DNA of 47,313 nucleotides from UBA1275 sp002323515 (GCA_964007875.1 CAXGAH010000017.1:1-47313), one strand, 5' to 3'. Shown: positions 34,691 to 44,058, counted from the first letter of the stretch. Notes: generated by a model from the sequence alone, not told the origin. Translations and numbers: made by a program.

Positions 34691-36196
34691 TTAAAAATTT
34701 ATCGCATATACAATGGAGTCGGGTTCGGATACACCATCGGGTAGAACTAAATCTGGTTTTGCTTCAAATTCCGCAGCCGCTAAGCGCTCACGATTGAGGC
34801 GAACGGTATTTTCTTGAACTCCTGAAAATCGTTTTAATGGTGTTTCAATAACGGTGTTGTTGAATAAAATAAGCATTCTACTGAACTGTCCTCTAATAGT
34901 GATTTCTTCTTTGAAACCGAAGTAGTATGCCTCTCCTTGTTCTACCCATAATGGAAAAACGGATTCTCTCAAATCACTCCATACTCTTACTGGATCTAAC
35001 TTATTATAGGCAGCGTAAATCACAATTTGCATGGTATCAGGAAATTGAGCCATATTTTGAAGTGTAATCGAATCAAGAGGTGCCGTTTCCGTTTGGGTTA
35101 ATCCAACCGCGGTCACACTTTGAGACGTTTCAGGCTCATTTACCTCCGAGCTTGTACTTTGTTGCTCATCCCCAGTGGTAGTCCCTGTGATTTCGGAATT
35201 TTGGCTTAAAATGGCAGGGTTGTCGCTTAGGTTATTCCCAGCTAAAGAATCAGCGATAATTATGTTATCTGAATAAAAGTCGGTGACTTCTGCCATGTTT
35301 TCTGAGGGGGCTTCAGAAAATCCAGTAAACCAGCTGGTGATTGTACTTCTGTATAAAAAACCGAATACGAGTAAACTCACGGTGATTACCGCTAGAATTG
35401 TGATAAGCACAACATTACTTTTGGACTCTTGTTGGGCATTGATCCGTTTACCCATTTGGGCCCAATTCACTTTATCTGTCGTTTTAGTGGACGAAGTAGG
35501 CGGCTTATCAGATGGGTTTTTTTCGGCTATTGGAGTTTCTTTTGCCTCCCTAGAGTGGTCTTCTGAATGATCAGTGGAATCAACTTTGGTGTCAGGTTCT
35601 TCCGTGGCATTGGTTTCTTCACTATCAGAGGTATGAGCAGATTTTTTGGTAGTTGTTGAGTCTGAATTGGTAAGTGGAGGCTGTTCTGAATGACCAGTTT
35701 CCTCAGAATTGACCTCATTAGCTTCTTTCGGCTGCTTATTATCGGAGATACTTTGGTCTAACATTTCTTTAGCTTCTGCATCCGCCAATGCCTTATTTGT
35801 TGCGTCTACTTTCGTTTTGGCATCATAATTAAGTTCAGTTCGTATAGGGGCCTTTTTTGAGGCGGACTCTCCTTCTAAGTTGCGTTTTCTATTCTCTTTA
35901 CCAAATGGATCTGTTGGATTAGGAGCTCCAGCATCTTTAAATATACCATGGTCATAACTTCCTTTTTCCATGGCATCTAAGGCTCGTAAAATGACGACTT
36001 CCTTAATTTTTAATCCTCGGGCATAACTTCGTACAAAGTTCCTTATGTATGCATCGTTGTAAATTTCCGAATTGAAAATAGCGTCCGATTCAATTTCTGC
36101 GATGATTTCATAAGATAATTTGGTCAAGCCCTGAATTTCATCAGTATCAACACCTAGTTCTTCTCTAATTCCGGCTAAGTCTTTTCCTAAGGCCAT
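34691..36196 (-). CDS. RodZ-like helix-turn-helix membrane protein
   Basis: A 501-residue bitopic protein with the RodZ architecture: a cytosolic HTH_25 domain (about 1-85, LAGIREELGVDTDEIQGLTKLSYEIIAEIE-type), a long low-complexity Ser/Thr/Glu/Asp/Lys linker (about 90-245), one membrane helix (about 261-283, NVVLITILAVITVSLLVFGF), a second polar linker, and a C-terminal DUF4115-like beta domain (about 400-490, FKEEITIRGQFSRMLILFNNTVI). RodZ links MreB filaments to the wall machinery and sets rod shape; an equivalent role is inferred from architecture only. The linker is longer than in E. coli RodZ. It is divergent from comF. Confidence 0.8.
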   Translation of the reverse strand: MALGKDLAGIREELGVDTDEIQGLTKLSYEIIAEIESDAIFNSEIYNDAYIRNFVRSYARGLKIKEVVILRALDAMEKGSYDHGIFKDAGAPNPTDPFGKENRKRNLEGESASKKAPIRTELNYDAKTKVDATNKALADAEAKEMLDQSISDNKQPKEANEVNSEETGHSEQPPLTNSDSTTTKKSAHTSDSEETNATEEPDTKVDSTDHSEDHSREAKETPIAEKNPSDKPPTSSTKTTDKVNWAQMGKRINAQQESKSNVVLITILAVITVSLLVFGFLYRSTITSWFTGFSEAPSENMAEVTDFYSDNIIIADSLAGNNLSDNPAILSQNSEITGTTTGDEQQSTSSEVNEPETSQSVTAVGLTQTETAPLDSITLQNMAQFPDTMQIVIYAAYNKLDPVRVWSDLRESVFPLWVEQGEAYYFGFKEEITIRGQFSRMLILFNNTVIETPLKRFSGVQENTVRLNRERLAAAEFEAKPDLVLPDGVSEPDSIVYAINF

Positions 36197-36361
36197 AATA
36201 TAAAATGTTATGATTTCTTATCTGATTGCTCTACATAGGTGGTATACCTCATACATCCCCAAATATAGAGTCAAATATAGACCCAATTGAGCAACACCTA
36301 CAATTTAGGGGAATTAGCGACCAAAAAATAATCTACGAATCTATTTTTATACCTTTCAGAC

Positions 36362-37147
36362 ATGACTATGTTGACTACAAGAAAATGGGCAGAAAAACCC
36401 GATACGAAGAAAAACCTCTGGGCTTTTCCAGTACACTGCCAGAATTGTGGAATTCGACTTTTAGGTACCGCTAAACAGATTTGCAGGTATTGTATTTTAA
36501 GTGAGTTAGCTCAGATTTATCCGGAACCTAAAAAAGGGATGTATCCTGAAGGTGTTGAATGGCAGATTGCCTGTAGGAGATATGACGAAGCACATTTGAT
36601 TCAGCGCTTAATGCATCGTTTAAAGCATAACGTAGCCTATGATATTGGGGTGGATTTGGGTAGGGCAGCAGCCGAATTATTTCAACAAGCCCACCCAAAA
36701 AAATACGGAGAACTTATGTTTAAACGACAACTACTTGTGCCAGTCCCTCTTTCTCAGTAGAGACAGAATTCTAAAGGATATAATCAAAGTTATAGCATGG
36801 CTGAGGGATGGGAGGCAGCAATGCCGTTGCTTATACTTCGAGAGGGTGGCATAGCGCGAAGAGCTTCTAGGATTAATCAAGTACAAGTTAGTAAATCTGA
36901 GAGAAGATTGAATATGGAAGGGGTCTATAGGCTTGCATGTCCAAGTGTATATGATTGGATCAATAAGCCCATTCCTATAATGTACGACTTCTATACTACA
37001 GGCTCTACTTGTTTCGCCCTGTGGCAATTTCTAAAATCCCTTGGCGTTAAAAGGACGTATCTATTTACCTTAGCCATGGCTTATTTTGTGCCAGTTTCGA
37101 TAAAATTTTGCCCAGGCTCAAATCTTAACTGTTTCAAAAAGCCGTAG
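36362..37147 (+). pseudogene. comF: comF-type amidophosphoribosyltransferase broken by an in-frame TAG
   Basis: Two halves in one reading frame are separated by a single TAG at 36758-36760. The first half (132 residues) carries the ComF zinc finger CQNCG...CRYC (about 26-44), LMHRLKHN and ends in LLVPVPLSQ. After the stop the frame continues RQNSKGYNQS, then ASRINQ...RRLNMEGVY, and TTGSTCFALWQFLKSLGVKR, exactly the ComF order. Read through, the product has about 261 residues, slightly above the usual length. The PRPP motif, normally VDDVxTTG, reads MYDFYTTG, so one Asp is also lost. ComF proteins serve competence and DNA uptake. A point mutation or sequencing error is the simplest cause. Confidence 0.85.
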
Positions 37148-37202
37148 AATAATTCTCTGTAAAGTCCCAACACCTAAGTATGATAATAGCTATTTTTGAT
37201 TC

Positions 37203-37874
37203 ATGTCAGATCAAAGGAAGAAAAGTAGATGGGAATTAGTAGAATTGCCGGGCGGTTTTCGAACTAGCTTTGGCAACTGGTATGCGATAACTAGAGAGTG
37301 CCTCGAAAGTTATGTTCCTGGTTTGTTGAAGCGATATTCGTTGGAACATTTGGTACGAGTGGCTGACGACTGGCTTCGAAGCAGAGAGCAGTTTCCAGTC
37401 CTAGTTTTTATGCTGCTTGTTTACAGTCCCCTCCCAGAGTTATTGAGCTTAGTATTGGGCTTGAGCTTTTATTTATTCTGGAGAACTCAGCTATCGGCTT
37501 TGATTTATCCTTGGGCTCATCCATCTATTCGGTGGATTTGTGAAGATGCACTGTTATATGGGGTTTTTATAATGGGTCTCGCCTATGATTCAATTGCTCC
37601 TGAGGGCTGGGGACAATTAGGGCTATCCTCGCTGGAAATCAGCGCGTTAGTAGGAAGCTTCTTAATTATTAAAACAGGTTTAGCTGCTTTGGCTTTTCAT
37701 TTTTTACATACTCGTTTTAGCAAGAAAGACACTACCGCGATAACGGACCGGATACTAAATATGGTATTGATTCGCTACGGGTATAAAGAGGGTTTGTTAA
37801 CCGGTAATCTAAAGGCTATGCAGGACGAGTTCATTCGTTTGGCCAACTATCATAAAACCCGCAAAAAGAACTAA
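37203..37874 (+). CDS. Membrane protein of unknown function
   Basis: A 223-residue protein I do not recognise. A polar N-terminal region of about 60 residues is followed by hydrophobic segments at about 73-95 (FPVLVFMLLVYSPLPELLSLVLGLSF), 118-132 and 150-170, then a basic, soluble C terminus of about 45 residues ending KTRKKN. It has no signal peptide. It starts 55 bp after the comF remnant and ends 17 bp before the histidine phosphatase gene, so it is probably co-transcribed with the phosphatase. Confidence 0.7.
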   Translation: MSDQRKKSRWELVELPGGFRTSFGNWYAITRECLESYVPGLLKRYSLEHLVRVADDWLRSREQFPVLVFMLLVYSPLPELLSLVLGLSFYLFWRTQLSALIYPWAHPSIRWICEDALLYGVFIMGLAYDSIAPEGWGQLGLSSLEISALVGSFLIIKTGLAALAFHFLHTRFSKKDTTAITDRILNMVLIRYGYKEGLLTGNLKAMQDEFIRLANYHKTRKKN

Positions 37875-37891
37875 CTCTATACTATTATCCT

Positions 37892-38542
37892 ATGCAGGAA
37901 GCGTCAATCAGGACCATTCTTTACTTGATTAGACATGGTCAGACCGATTACAATGCGAGCCAAAGATTTCAGGGTAGGGGTATTGACGCCGAACTGAATG
38001 AAGTAGGTAGAAAGCAGGCAGAGGCGGTTGCTCGGTATTTTAAGGGGGACTCGATGGCTATTGACCGATTGTATTGCAGTAGTTTGAAGCGCACGGCAGA
38101 GACTGCTACGCCTTTGGCTCACGCACAGAATCTCCAAATTACATCGAGCATTCATCTGGATGAAATGGATTTCGGGTTATTGGAAGGAGCATATGTGGCG
38201 GATCATTTGCCCTACCTTCGTGAATTACAAGAGCAGTGGAGATCAGGACAGACTAACATACCGGTACATGAAGGAGAACATCCTGAGCAGGTGTATTCGC
38301 GGGCTAATGGTTATGTAAATGACGTAGTTCTGAAGGGTTATGAGTCTGAGGGAAGAAAGCCTGAGAAGGTAGTACTGGTTGTACACGGACGATTGATACG
38401 AATTTTATTGTCGATTTGGTTGGGTTACGGCTTGGAGCAGATGGATGAAATCGAGCATAGCAATGGAGCTATTTATGAAATTGGATGGGATGGACGAGGA
38501 TTTACGCCTATACAACTGCATATTACCGAGCACTTGGCTTAG
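37892..38542 (+). CDS. Histidine phosphatase family protein (phosphoglycerate mutase-like)
   Basis: A 216-residue cytosolic phosphatase/mutase. The phosphoacceptor motif LIRHGQTDYNASQRFQGRG (about 13-31, catalytic His in RHG) is followed by SSLKRTAETATPLA, the catalytic acid in DEMDFGLLEG and the second His in VVHGRLIRILL. Paralogues include cobalamin, sugar and alpha-ribazole phosphatases as well as cofactor-dependent mutases; the sequence does not decide. It stands between an unknown membrane protein and menG, so no pathway can be inferred from neighbours. Confidence 0.9.
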   Translation: MQEASIRTILYLIRHGQTDYNASQRFQGRGIDAELNEVGRKQAEAVARYFKGDSMAIDRLYCSSLKRTAETATPLAHAQNLQITSSIHLDEMDFGLLEGAYVADHLPYLRELQEQWRSGQTNIPVHEGEHPEQVYSRANGYVNDVVLKGYESEGRKPEKVVLVVHGRLIRILLSIWLGYGLEQMDEIEHSNGAIYEIGWDGRGFTPIQLHITEHLA

Positions 38543-38633
38543 TGCACTTTTCGGGCTTGATGCTTAGTTTTTACGTATATTGTTAGTCTATCCATCAACA
38601 AATCCGCCTGTTATAGGCCTTATATAAAAGCTT

Positions 38634-39323
38634 ATGAGTGAAAAAGTACGTTCCATGTTTGCCGATATTGCTTCCGATTATGATCGGGTGAATACGGTAC
38701 TTTCTTTTGGTATTCATCATGTGTGGAGGGACCGGACGATTGCAGAATCTGGTGTTGCTACAGGGCAAAGTGTGCTGGATTGCGCTACGGGTACTGGTGA
38801 TTTAGCTATTGCATTTAAGAAAGCGGTTGGACAAGAAGGATATGTATTGGGAACAGATTTTTGTGGGCCAATGATTGAGCCTGCTCCCGATAAGGCTAAA
38901 AAGGAAGGTTTGGAGATTGATTTTGAAGTGGCCGATGCCATGAATTTACCCTATGAAGATAATCGATTTGATCTGGCAAGTATTTCATTTGGCATACGAA
39001 ACGTAGATGACCCTGTACAAGCCCTTCGAGAAATGGCTCGAGTAGTAAAACCGGGTGGTAAGGTGGTTATCTTAGAGTTTGGTCAGCCTAAAGGGTTAAT
39101 GAAGTTTCCTTATGAGCTTTATTCCCAGCACATTATGCCGACAGTGGGTGGCTGGCTAAGTGGAAATCGGGATGCTTATACTTATTTGCCTAAAACGAGT
39201 GCGGCTTTTCCTGCAGGTGTTAAATTTTTGAGCTTAATGGATGAGTCTAACATGTTTGTATCCCGTAAAGCTATTTCGCTCACCGGCGGAATATCGTACA
39301 TTTATCTTGGAATTGTTGCTTAA
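38634..39323 (+). CDS. menG: Demethylmenaquinone/ubiquinone methyltransferase (MenG/UbiE)
   Basis: SAM-dependent C-methyltransferase of quinone synthesis; in this lineage the product is probably menaquinone. It has 229 residues. The signature DYDRVNTVLSFGIHHVWRD (14-32) opens the domain; SAM motif I is LDCATGTGDLAI (about 48-59), followed by VADAMNLPYEDNRFD and RVVKPGGKVVILEF. The late block YLPKTSAAFPAG matches the family. It is preceded by a 91-bp gap and followed 27 bp later by fabZ, suggesting a menG-fabZ-panB-surE transcript. Confidence 0.94.
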   Translation: MSEKVRSMFADIASDYDRVNTVLSFGIHHVWRDRTIAESGVATGQSVLDCATGTGDLAIAFKKAVGQEGYVLGTDFCGPMIEPAPDKAKKEGLEIDFEVADAMNLPYEDNRFDLASISFGIRNVDDPVQALREMARVVKPGGKVVILEFGQPKGLMKFPYELYSQHIMPTVGGWLSGNRDAYTYLPKTSAAFPAGVKFLSLMDESNMFVSRKAISLTGGISYIYLGIVA

Positions 39324-39350
39324 TAACTATTTTTAAAACTGAGGAGTATG

Positions 39351-39788
39351 ATGACTATTGAAGACATAAAAAAAATTATCCCCCATCGCTATCCTTTCCT
39401 TTTGGTAGATCGAGTGGTTGAAAAATCCGAAAATTCTATTAAAGCCTACAAAAATGTGACGGTTAATGAAGAGTTTTTTAACGGTCACTTTCCAGGTCAA
39501 CCTATTATGCCTGGGGTGTTACAGGTGGAGGCTTTGGCGCAAGTTGGAGCTATTTTATTAATGACCGAAAAAGTGGAAGATCCAGTCAACAGTTTAATGG
39601 TTTTTACTGGAATTAATAACTGTAAATTTCGTCGTCAAGTAGTTCCTGGTGATCAATTGTTTCTTGAGGTCGAGTTAGGCAATATGCGACGTAATTTTGT
39701 TACCATGAAAGGTAAAGCTACGGTTGATGGGCAAATTTGTTGTGAACTAGAGGCCTCAGCTGCCCTGGTCGAGAAAACAGGCGAATAA
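39351..39788 (+). CDS. fabZ: 3-hydroxyacyl-ACP dehydratase FabZ
   Basis: Dehydrates beta-hydroxyacyl-ACP in fatty-acid elongation. It has 145 residues with the hot-dog fold signature KIIPHRYPFLLVDRV and the active-site block NGHFPGQPIMPGVLQVEALAQ (His and Glu catalytic pair). Two ATGs are adjacent (39348 and 39351); a GAGGAG lies at 39341-39346, so the second ATG has the better spacing and is used here. In many Bacteroidia FabZ is fused to LpxC; here it stands alone, which is informative about lineage. It is followed 15 bp later by panB. Confidence 0.95.
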   Translation: MTIEDIKKIIPHRYPFLLVDRVVEKSENSIKAYKNVTVNEEFFNGHFPGQPIMPGVLQVEALAQVGAILLMTEKVEDPVNSLMVFTGINNCKFRRQVVPGDQLFLEVELGNMRRNFVTMKGKATVDGQICCELEASAALVEKTGE

Positions 39789-39803
39789 TCTACCCTTATT
39801 GTT

Positions 39804-40661
39804 ATGAGCACTCAAACAAGTAAAAGCGGTGATCCAACACCCGGACACTCCATACCCAATCCGGTCAAAGTAACCACCCAAACCGTGGTTGAAATGAAAC
39901 AGAAGGGAGAGAAGATTTCTATGCTTACTGCCTATGATTTCACTATGGCTAGAATAATTGATGCCGCAGGTATCGATGTAATACTTGTTGGGGATTCCGC
40001 TTCGAATGTAATGGCAGGAAACGAAACCACTGTTCCCATCACCTTGGATCACATGATCTATCATACTCAATGTGTTGTTCGTGGGGTGGATAGGGCACTG
40101 GTCATCGCTGATATGCCATTTATGAGTTACCAAGTTACTCCAAAAGAGGCCCTTACTAATGCAGGCCGTCTCATGAAAGAAGCCGGTGCGCATGCGGTAA
40201 AACTAGAAGGTGGTCGAAGTATCACAGACACCGTTAAAAAAATTGTAGATGCGGGAATTCCAGTCATAGGACACCTGGGTTTAACTCCTCAATCTATTTA
40301 TCAGTTCGGCACATATAAAGTCCGAGCCAAAGAGCAGGCAGAGGCCGATCAATTACTCGAGGATGCACAGAAATTACAAGAAGCGGGTGTTTTTGCATTG
40401 GTATTAGAAAAAATTCCATCGACCCTTGCGGCTCAGGTAACCAAGCAATTACAGATACCTACTATTGGTATAGGTGCCGGGCAAGAGTGTGATGGTCAAG
40501 TATTAGTGGTGCATGATATGTTGGGGATGAATAAGAATTTTTCTCCCCGCTTTTTGCGCCGTTATACCGACGTAGAATCGGTGATGACTCAGGCCGTTCA
40601 ACAGTACGTTGAAGATGTTAAAAACAAAGATTTCCCCAATGAGAATGAGCAATATGCCTAA
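39804..40661 (+). CDS. panB: 3-methyl-2-oxobutanoate hydroxymethyltransferase PanB
   Basis: First committed enzyme of pantothenate (coenzyme A) synthesis, adding a hydroxymethyl group from methylene-THF to ketoisovalerate. It has 285 residues including a roughly 20-residue polar N-terminal extension. Family blocks: ISMLTAYDFTMARIIDAAG, VILVGDSASNVMAG (Mg2+-binding Asp), ITLDHMIYH, AHAVKLEGG, IPVIGHLGLTPQS and IPTIGIGAGQECDGQVLVVHDMLG. All catalytic regions are intact. Its stop overlaps the surE start by 8 bp. Confidence 0.97.
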   Translation: MSTQTSKSGDPTPGHSIPNPVKVTTQTVVEMKQKGEKISMLTAYDFTMARIIDAAGIDVILVGDSASNVMAGNETTVPITLDHMIYHTQCVVRGVDRALVIADMPFMSYQVTPKEALTNAGRLMKEAGAHAVKLEGGRSITDTVKKIVDAGIPVIGHLGLTPQSIYQFGTYKVRAKEQAEADQLLEDAQKLQEAGVFALVLEKIPSTLAAQVTKQLQIPTIGIGAGQECDGQVLVVHDMLGMNKNFSPRFLRRYTDVESVMTQAVQQYVEDVKNKDFPNENEQYA

Positions 40662-41418
40662 AACTACACCTCATATATTAGTCTCCAATGACGATGGATT
40701 TTTTTCAAAAGGGATTCAAGCACTCGCGCGAGTGGCCGCAGAGTTTGGGCGGGTAGTGGTGGTAGCTCCAGATAGAGAGCAAAGTGCGGTTGGACATGCC
40801 GTTACTATTCATGACCCATTACGAGCGAATCGGATAAAAGTGGTTGATGATATTGAGGGCTTTTCAGTAACAGGTACCCCTGCGGATTGCGTAAAATTGG
40901 CTAATGATCAACTTTTGGAGGAAAAGCCTGATTTGGTGCTGAGTGGAATTAACCATGGGAGTAATGCGGGTATTAACTTGTTGTATTCTGGTACCGTAAG
41001 CGCTGCAACAGAGGGCACCGTTTTAGGCTATCCATCTATCGCTGTTTCGTGCACGGATTACAACAGTGACGCGGACCTAAGTGGATGCATGGCAGCAGCT
41101 CGTTTAATGATTAGTCAAGTACTTAAAAAAGGTCTGCCAAAAGGGGTGACCCTTAATATAAACGCCCCATCGGGTCCATTTAAGGGGCTTAAGTGGTCGA
41201 AAATGGCTGATTCAAGGTATGTTGAAGAGTACGAAGGGCGCAAAGATCCATTAGAACGACAGTATTACTGGTTAACAGGGAAATTTGAATTATTGGATAC
41301 CTCGTCGGACGCAGATATACAGTTGCTTAATCAGGGCTACGCTGCAGTCACACCTATTCAGTATGATTTAACCGATTATGACTTACTTAACGAAATGAAG
41401 CAGAGCTTAGAGTCCTGA
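40654..41418 (+). CDS. surE: 5'/3'-nucleotidase SurE
   Basis: Metal-dependent nucleoside-5'/3'-monophosphate phosphatase linked to stationary-phase survival. It has 254 residues from the ATG at 40654, which overlaps the panB stop (ATGCCTAA); longer in-frame starts inside panB are unlikely. The metal motif ILVSNDDGFFSKGI, the Ser-containing APDREQSAVGHAVT, the Asn of SGINHGSNAG and the block YSGTVSAATEG are canonical. It ends the rightward menG-fabZ-panB-surE run and faces the lipase gene tail to tail. Confidence 0.96.
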   Translation: MPKTTPHILVSNDDGFFSKGIQALARVAAEFGRVVVVAPDREQSAVGHAVTIHDPLRANRIKVVDDIEGFSVTGTPADCVKLANDQLLEEKPDLVLSGINHGSNAGINLLYSGTVSAATEGTVLGYPSIAVSCTDYNSDADLSGCMAAARLMISQVLKKGLPKGVTLNINAPSGPFKGLKWSKMADSRYVEEYEGRKDPLERQYYWLTGKFELLDTSSDADIQLLNQGYAAVTPIQYDLTDYDLLNEMKQSLES

Positions 41419-41490
41419 ACCTTAGCTAAAGATCATTTACATGAACCTGTTAGCAGCTTCATTTTATTTCACACTCCTTTAAAAAAAGAT

Positions 41491-42345
41491 TTAGAGCTTG
41501 CGGCTCTCAAGGTGCTGGACTAAGGCTGTCCAAAATTCTAGATATCTCTTTTTTGCTTCTCTGGTTCCTACCTGAACATTAATCTGGTTTAAATGGGACA
41601 GACGAATAGTACCTAAATGCTCTCCCCATTGCGCACTTTGAACCGAGACAAAAGAATCGTTAGGACCTTCTTTTTCATGGATTAGATTGTTTTGGAAGAG
41701 GAAGACGGGATTCAAAGGGTCGTTAGTGCCTTTTCCCACCGCTGCGGAATAGGAGAAAAGTGGAATATTCGTAGGATCGGAAGTGCTTGGATTGAAGTGT
41801 TCTTGCACATAGGTACGAGTCAATTGTTCTACAGAACCAAAAGCATCGTTACGCTCTTTGATGTACACATTATCTGCAAACCAGTCCACTATATCTCCAA
41901 TACGTTCGGATAGCACTTCTGGAGTGCTTCGAACAAAATCAGCCAGATAGGTCCCTTTATGAGGAGTAGCTATAGTGGTTAGTGAAGCGACTTTTTCTTC
42001 TATGCCTAAATGAGTAAGGGCATATCTCATATCTAGCCCACCCATACTGTGGGCAATTACGTTGAACTTTACTATTGAATGCCGCTGGCTCAGTTCGGTA
42101 ATGATGCGTGCCCAACTTCGAGCGCGGACTTCAATCGGAGCATAGGGGACTATGTTGGGAGCAAAGGCCCAAAGTCCATGTTCTCGCATCCACATGCAAG
42201 GATCGTGCAATGGTGAGGGTTTTACTAAAGAGCCAATGGCTCCAAAGCCATGACATAAAAGTACTGGGTGGCGAAGGGACCAAACCTCAGGTTGTGGATA
42301 TTCTTTGAGTTCTAGTCGTTTAAGTAACCCACTTCGATCTTTCAT
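41491..42345 (-). CDS. Lipase-like alpha/beta-hydrolase
   Basis: A 284-residue hydrolase resembling triacylglycerol lipases. The oxyanion-hole motif HGFGAIGS (about 30-37) is followed by the nucleophile elbow AHSMGG and KGTYLADF-type sequence; candidate triad acids lie in the C-terminal third (NDSFVSVQSAQWG and the late His in IRLSHLNQ). No signal peptide is seen, so it is cytosolic or exported in another way. It overlaps the upstream unknown gene by 4 bp (ATGA) and is the last gene of the yicC-gmk-rpoZ-coaBC operon. The substrate is not known. Confidence 0.84.
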   Translation of the reverse strand: MKDRSGLLKRLELKEYPQPEVWSLRHPVLLCHGFGAIGSLVKPSPLHDPCMWMREHGLWAFAPNIVPYAPIEVRARSWARIITELSQRHSIVKFNVIAHSMGGLDMRYALTHLGIEEKVASLTTIATPHKGTYLADFVRSTPEVLSERIGDIVDWFADNVYIKERNDAFGSVEQLTRTYVQEHFNPSTSDPTNIPLFSYSAAVGKGTNDPLNPVFLFQNNLIHEKEGPNDSFVSVQSAQWGEHLGTIRLSHLNQINVQVGTREAKKRYLEFWTALVQHLESRKL

Positions 42346-42797
42346 AAGTCTGTAGAATTAGGCTGATTGGTAAGGGTAGAATCTGAGGAAGGGGTTAAAT
42401 CAGGATTGGTTCGAACTCGTAAGGTGCGGTGCACAGTACCATTTGCGGTAACATAAAGGTGTACATCACGTTCAGGGAAGAGGACTTTTCCAGGTAGTTG
42501 AACTCCATAATTTGCCAGCAGCCTGTGTAATTCATAGTGAAGGGTTGTCTTTGAAAATCCTGGAGGGGTGTCGATTTGATATACTTTACGGGTAAAAAGG
42601 GAATCCTGAATGGCCGTATAGACTCGGTAATGGTTGTTTGCAATACCTTGTTCTTGAAGTCCTTGCTGTATTAATTTGTCCAAGTGCTCTTGCGATATGA
42701 TACGCATAGGAGTGGTGGCGGGGGTGGAAATGAGTAAATAAGCAGTGCTAAGACAAGCAAAAGTAAGGAGAAGCACGAGTACTAATTTTTTATTCAT
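42342..42797 (-). CDS. Small anchored protein of unknown function
   Basis: A 151-residue protein with a short basic N terminus and one hydrophobic helix (about 5-24, LVLVLLLTFACLSTAYLLI), then a soluble domain of about 105 residues (EHLDKLIQQGLQEQGIANNHYRVY onward) and a polar Ser/Thr/Asn-rich tail. The Cys in FACLS does not form a good lipobox. I know no family. It starts 10 bp after the coaBC stop and overlaps the lipase ATG by 4 bp, so it is part of the same operon. Confidence 0.68.
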   Translation of the reverse strand: MNKKLVLVLLLTFACLSTAYLLISTPATTPMRIISQEHLDKLIQQGLQEQGIANNHYRVYTAIQDSLFTRKVYQIDTPPGFSKTTLHYELHRLLANYGVQLPGKVLFPERDVHLYVTANGTVHRTLRVRTNPDLTPSSDSTLTNQPNSTDL

Positions 42798-42807
42798 AAG
42801 AGATCGA

Positions 42808-44055
42808 TTAGCTCAAAAATATGCTGCGCAGTAGACTCATAGCCAAGTCATCTTTAGGTCCTTCGAACGATTCCTCTACACCATCCCCAACTAAGGTCAC
42901 TTTGTTGTAGTCACTTGCGAAGCCTTGTTGCTGGGTCCTAATATAATTGGCTACAATCCAGTCGGCATTTTTCTTAGTTCGTTTGGCTCTGGCTTGTTCT
43001 AGTAAATTAGTGGTTTCCATTGCAAAGCCAATGCTTATAGTGTACGGATGTTTATGCTCCCCAATCCATTGAAGAATGTCTGGGGTAGACGCTAAGGAAA
43101 TATGGGACTCTCCTTGTGTCTTTTTGACTTTGTGATCGTGTTGAGTGGTGGGTCTAAAATCTGATACTGCTGCTGCTTTAATGAAAAGGTCGGCTGGATG
43201 AAGTACTTTCACTTGTTCAAACATGTCCTGCGCGGATACTACACTATAGCTGTAAATACCCTCTGGGATAGACAGCGAAATTGGTCCATGCACCAAATGA
43301 ACTTGCCCCCCTAATCGGTGTGCTGCTTTTGCCATTGCGAGTCCCATTTTACCCGAACTTGGGTTGGATATAAACCGGACCGGATCAATATGTTCACGTG
43401 TAGGCCCTGCCGTAACAACTATTTTCTTCCCGTATAGAAGTCCTTTTTTTGCAGCCAGTAGTGTTTCAATGTGCGCTACAATATCATCGGGCTCGGGTAA
43501 TCGCCCTTTGCCGGTGAGCCCGCTGGCCAAGTATCCTTCCTCGGGTTCTAGAAGATGAAAACCGCGACTTTTTAGGAGTTCAAAATTGTGTGCAGTAGCT
43601 GGAGCATTCATCATCTCCCCATCCATGGTAGGGCAGATCAATAGGGGTGCCCTGGAAGCCAGTACAGCAGCGGTGAGTAAATTATCGGAATTACCGTGGG
43701 TAATTTTTGCAATGGTATTGGCCGTGCATGGAGCTATTACAAACAAGTCTGCCCATTCGCTCCACTGAATGTGGCGTGTCCAAGGATTATGGACTAGTTC
43801 AGAGGTGCCATCCTCAGACGATCTTTCACCTAATATTGATCTCTTGTGGGTATCGTCTTGAACAAAGGTGTGTACTCCCACTTCGTGACCCGTTAGAGCA
43901 GAAAAAGTTTCTTCTCCTATAAATCTGGTAGCAGCGGGAGTCATAATTACCCGTACAAGGGCTCCTTTTTTTTGAAGAGCACGTACCAAGTACGCCGCTT
44001 TATACGCCGCTATACCTCCGGTCACCCCTAGTAGGATGTGTTTCCCGGAGAGCAT
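42808..44055 (-). CDS. coaBC: Phosphopantothenoylcysteine decarboxylase/synthetase CoaBC
   Basis: Bifunctional flavoenzyme of coenzyme A synthesis: CTP-dependent ligation of cysteine to phosphopantothenate (CoaB, C-terminal) and decarboxylation (CoaC, N-terminal). It has 415 residues. CoaC blocks: GVTGGIAAYKAAYLVRAL, IQWSEWADLFVIAPCTANTIAK; CoaB blocks: VTAGPTREHIDPVRFISNPSSGKMG and KAAAVSDFRP. Compared with E. coli, the PAMN motif reads PTMD and LACG reads LASG, and there is a short insert after the HTFVQDD stretch. I recall similar variants in Bacteroidota but cannot check. It lies 3 bp after rpoZ. Confidence 0.95.
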   Translation of the reverse strand: MLSGKHILLGVTGGIAAYKAAYLVRALQKKGALVRVIMTPAATRFIGEETFSALTGHEVGVHTFVQDDTHKRSILGERSSEDGTSELVHNPWTRHIQWSEWADLFVIAPCTANTIAKITHGNSDNLLTAAVLASRAPLLICPTMDGEMMNAPATAHNFELLKSRGFHLLEPEEGYLASGLTGKGRLPEPDDIVAHIETLLAAKKGLLYGKKIVVTAGPTREHIDPVRFISNPSSGKMGLAMAKAAHRLGGQVHLVHGPISLSIPEGIYSYSVVSAQDMFEQVKVLHPADLFIKAAAVSDFRPTTQHDHKVKKTQGESHISLASTPDILQWIGEHKHPYTISIGFAMETTNLLEQARAKRTKKNADWIVANYIRTQQQGFASDYNKVTLVGDGVEESFEGPKDDLAMSLLRSIFLS

Positions 44056-44058
44056 ATG

